Positions 63,862 through 64,000 of a stretch of DNA of 64,000 nucleotides are shown one piece after another (within the stretch, counting starts at the first letter, position 1; every line of letters starts with the position of its first letter). The notes under the pieces are model-generated. The model did not search any database. It saw nothing but the letters and a program-made list of their open reading frames with translations, and was not told the DNA's origin. The position numbers and the translations under genes were made by a program. This DNA comes from Corynebacterium breve (GTDB taxonomy: Bacteria; Actinomycetota; Actinomycetes; Mycobacteriales; Mycobacteriaceae): NCBI RefSeq assembly GCF_030252165.1, contig NZ_CP126969.1, positions 2,170,001 to 2,234,000 on the forward strand, in the 5' to 3' direction.

Positions 63862-64000
63862 ATGGGCCTGTTCGAATCGATCCGTAAGTCACGCGCTAAG
63901 ACCAAAGCTGAAATCGCTGCCGCAAAGAAGCGCGCGAAGCAAGAGGCAAAGGAAGCGGCAAAGCTCGACCTCAAGCGCGAAAAGCTGCTCGATCAGGCAG
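63862..64000 (+). CDS. Small charged protein, DUF6474-like (3' end beyond window)
   Basis: ATG preceded by GAGGAG. The frame reads MGLFESIRKSRAKTKAEIAA and then a Lys/Ala/Glu-rich helix (KKRAKQEAKEAAKLDLKREK) to the window edge, 46 codons. Start and composition resemble actinobacterial DUF6474 proteins, which continue with a hydrophobic segment. Function unknown. Confidence 0.55.
   Translation, partial: MGLFESIRKSRAKTKAEIAAAKKRAKQEAKEAAKLDLKREKLLDQA

Overview
The window is a chromosomal segment of a mycolic-acid actinomycete, most likely a Corynebacterium. The gene content and order match the arabinogalactan / seryl-tRNA synthetase / ldh-sodA part of the C. glutamicum-type chromosome: aftB, ubiA, a PAP2 phosphatase, glfT2, glf, a secreted amidase, glpK, serS, pheA, an LCP ligase, pyk2, ldh and sodA. 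The mobile elements and plasmid-type RepA remnants are also corynebacterial in type. The species cannot be fixed from sequence alone.

Layout. (1) 1-10430: cell-wall polymer locus. AftB, the UbiA/PAP2 decaprenyl-phosphoryl-ribose enzymes, GlfT2 and UDP-galactopyranose mutase build the arabinogalactan. Between glfT2 and glf lie two ArsC/LMW-phosphatase-like proteins without the catalytic cysteine and a 52-residue protein; the two transcription units share a 23-bp upstream motif. A secreted PGRP/LGFP amidase follows. (2) 10446-21340: housekeeping genes, with glpK beside a miniature sulfatase-like ORF, HAD and PlsC-type genes, serS carrying an apparent one-base frameshift, a GntR regulator, small envelope genes, pheA, a CPBP protease and an LCP protein. 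(3) 21490-34275: glycerol-phosphate, phosphate and central carbon genes: a Ugp-type ABC importer, glpQ, an atypical pyruvate kinase, ldh, a membrane hydrolase and a Tat-exported PhoD phosphatase. (4) 34320-45290: an insertion-sequence and plasmid-remnant island. Two near-identical inverted IS3-family copies (37387-38744 and 43661-45019) bracket about 4.9 kb. The halves of two broken genes, an IS110 transposase and a plasmid repA, lie on opposite sides of these copies, and their 3-bp target duplications match only after the segment is flipped. The segment has therefore been inverted by recombination between the IS copies. It also holds an orphan 283-aa gene with a strong promoter and a striking three-stem leader. 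(5) 45296-47640: a DUF559/AbiEi-like protein, msrA and sodA. (6) 48262-57865: an aromatic-catabolism island bracketed by IS6-family (IS1628-like) sequences. It carries an AraC regulator, a two-component flavin monooxygenase, an alpha/beta hydrolase, maleylacetate reductase, hydroxyquinol 1,2-dioxygenase and a phenol-hydroxylase-type FAD monooxygenase: a resorcinol/hydroxyquinol route to 3-oxoadipate, with a CRP/GlxR-type box in its promoter. (7) 58438-64000: ordinary chromosome again (DIP1984-family, MerR, LysR, MFS exporter, RecB-like nuclease, and the start of a small charged protein).

The genes form coherent modules: wall galactan/arabinan assembly; uptake and use of glycerol phosphate down to lactate; and a horizontally acquired hydroxyquinol pathway. 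The most unusual observations are the IS-mediated inversion, the catalytically dead ArsC-like pair in the wall locus, the orphan gene with the structured leader, and the composition and control of the aromatic island.
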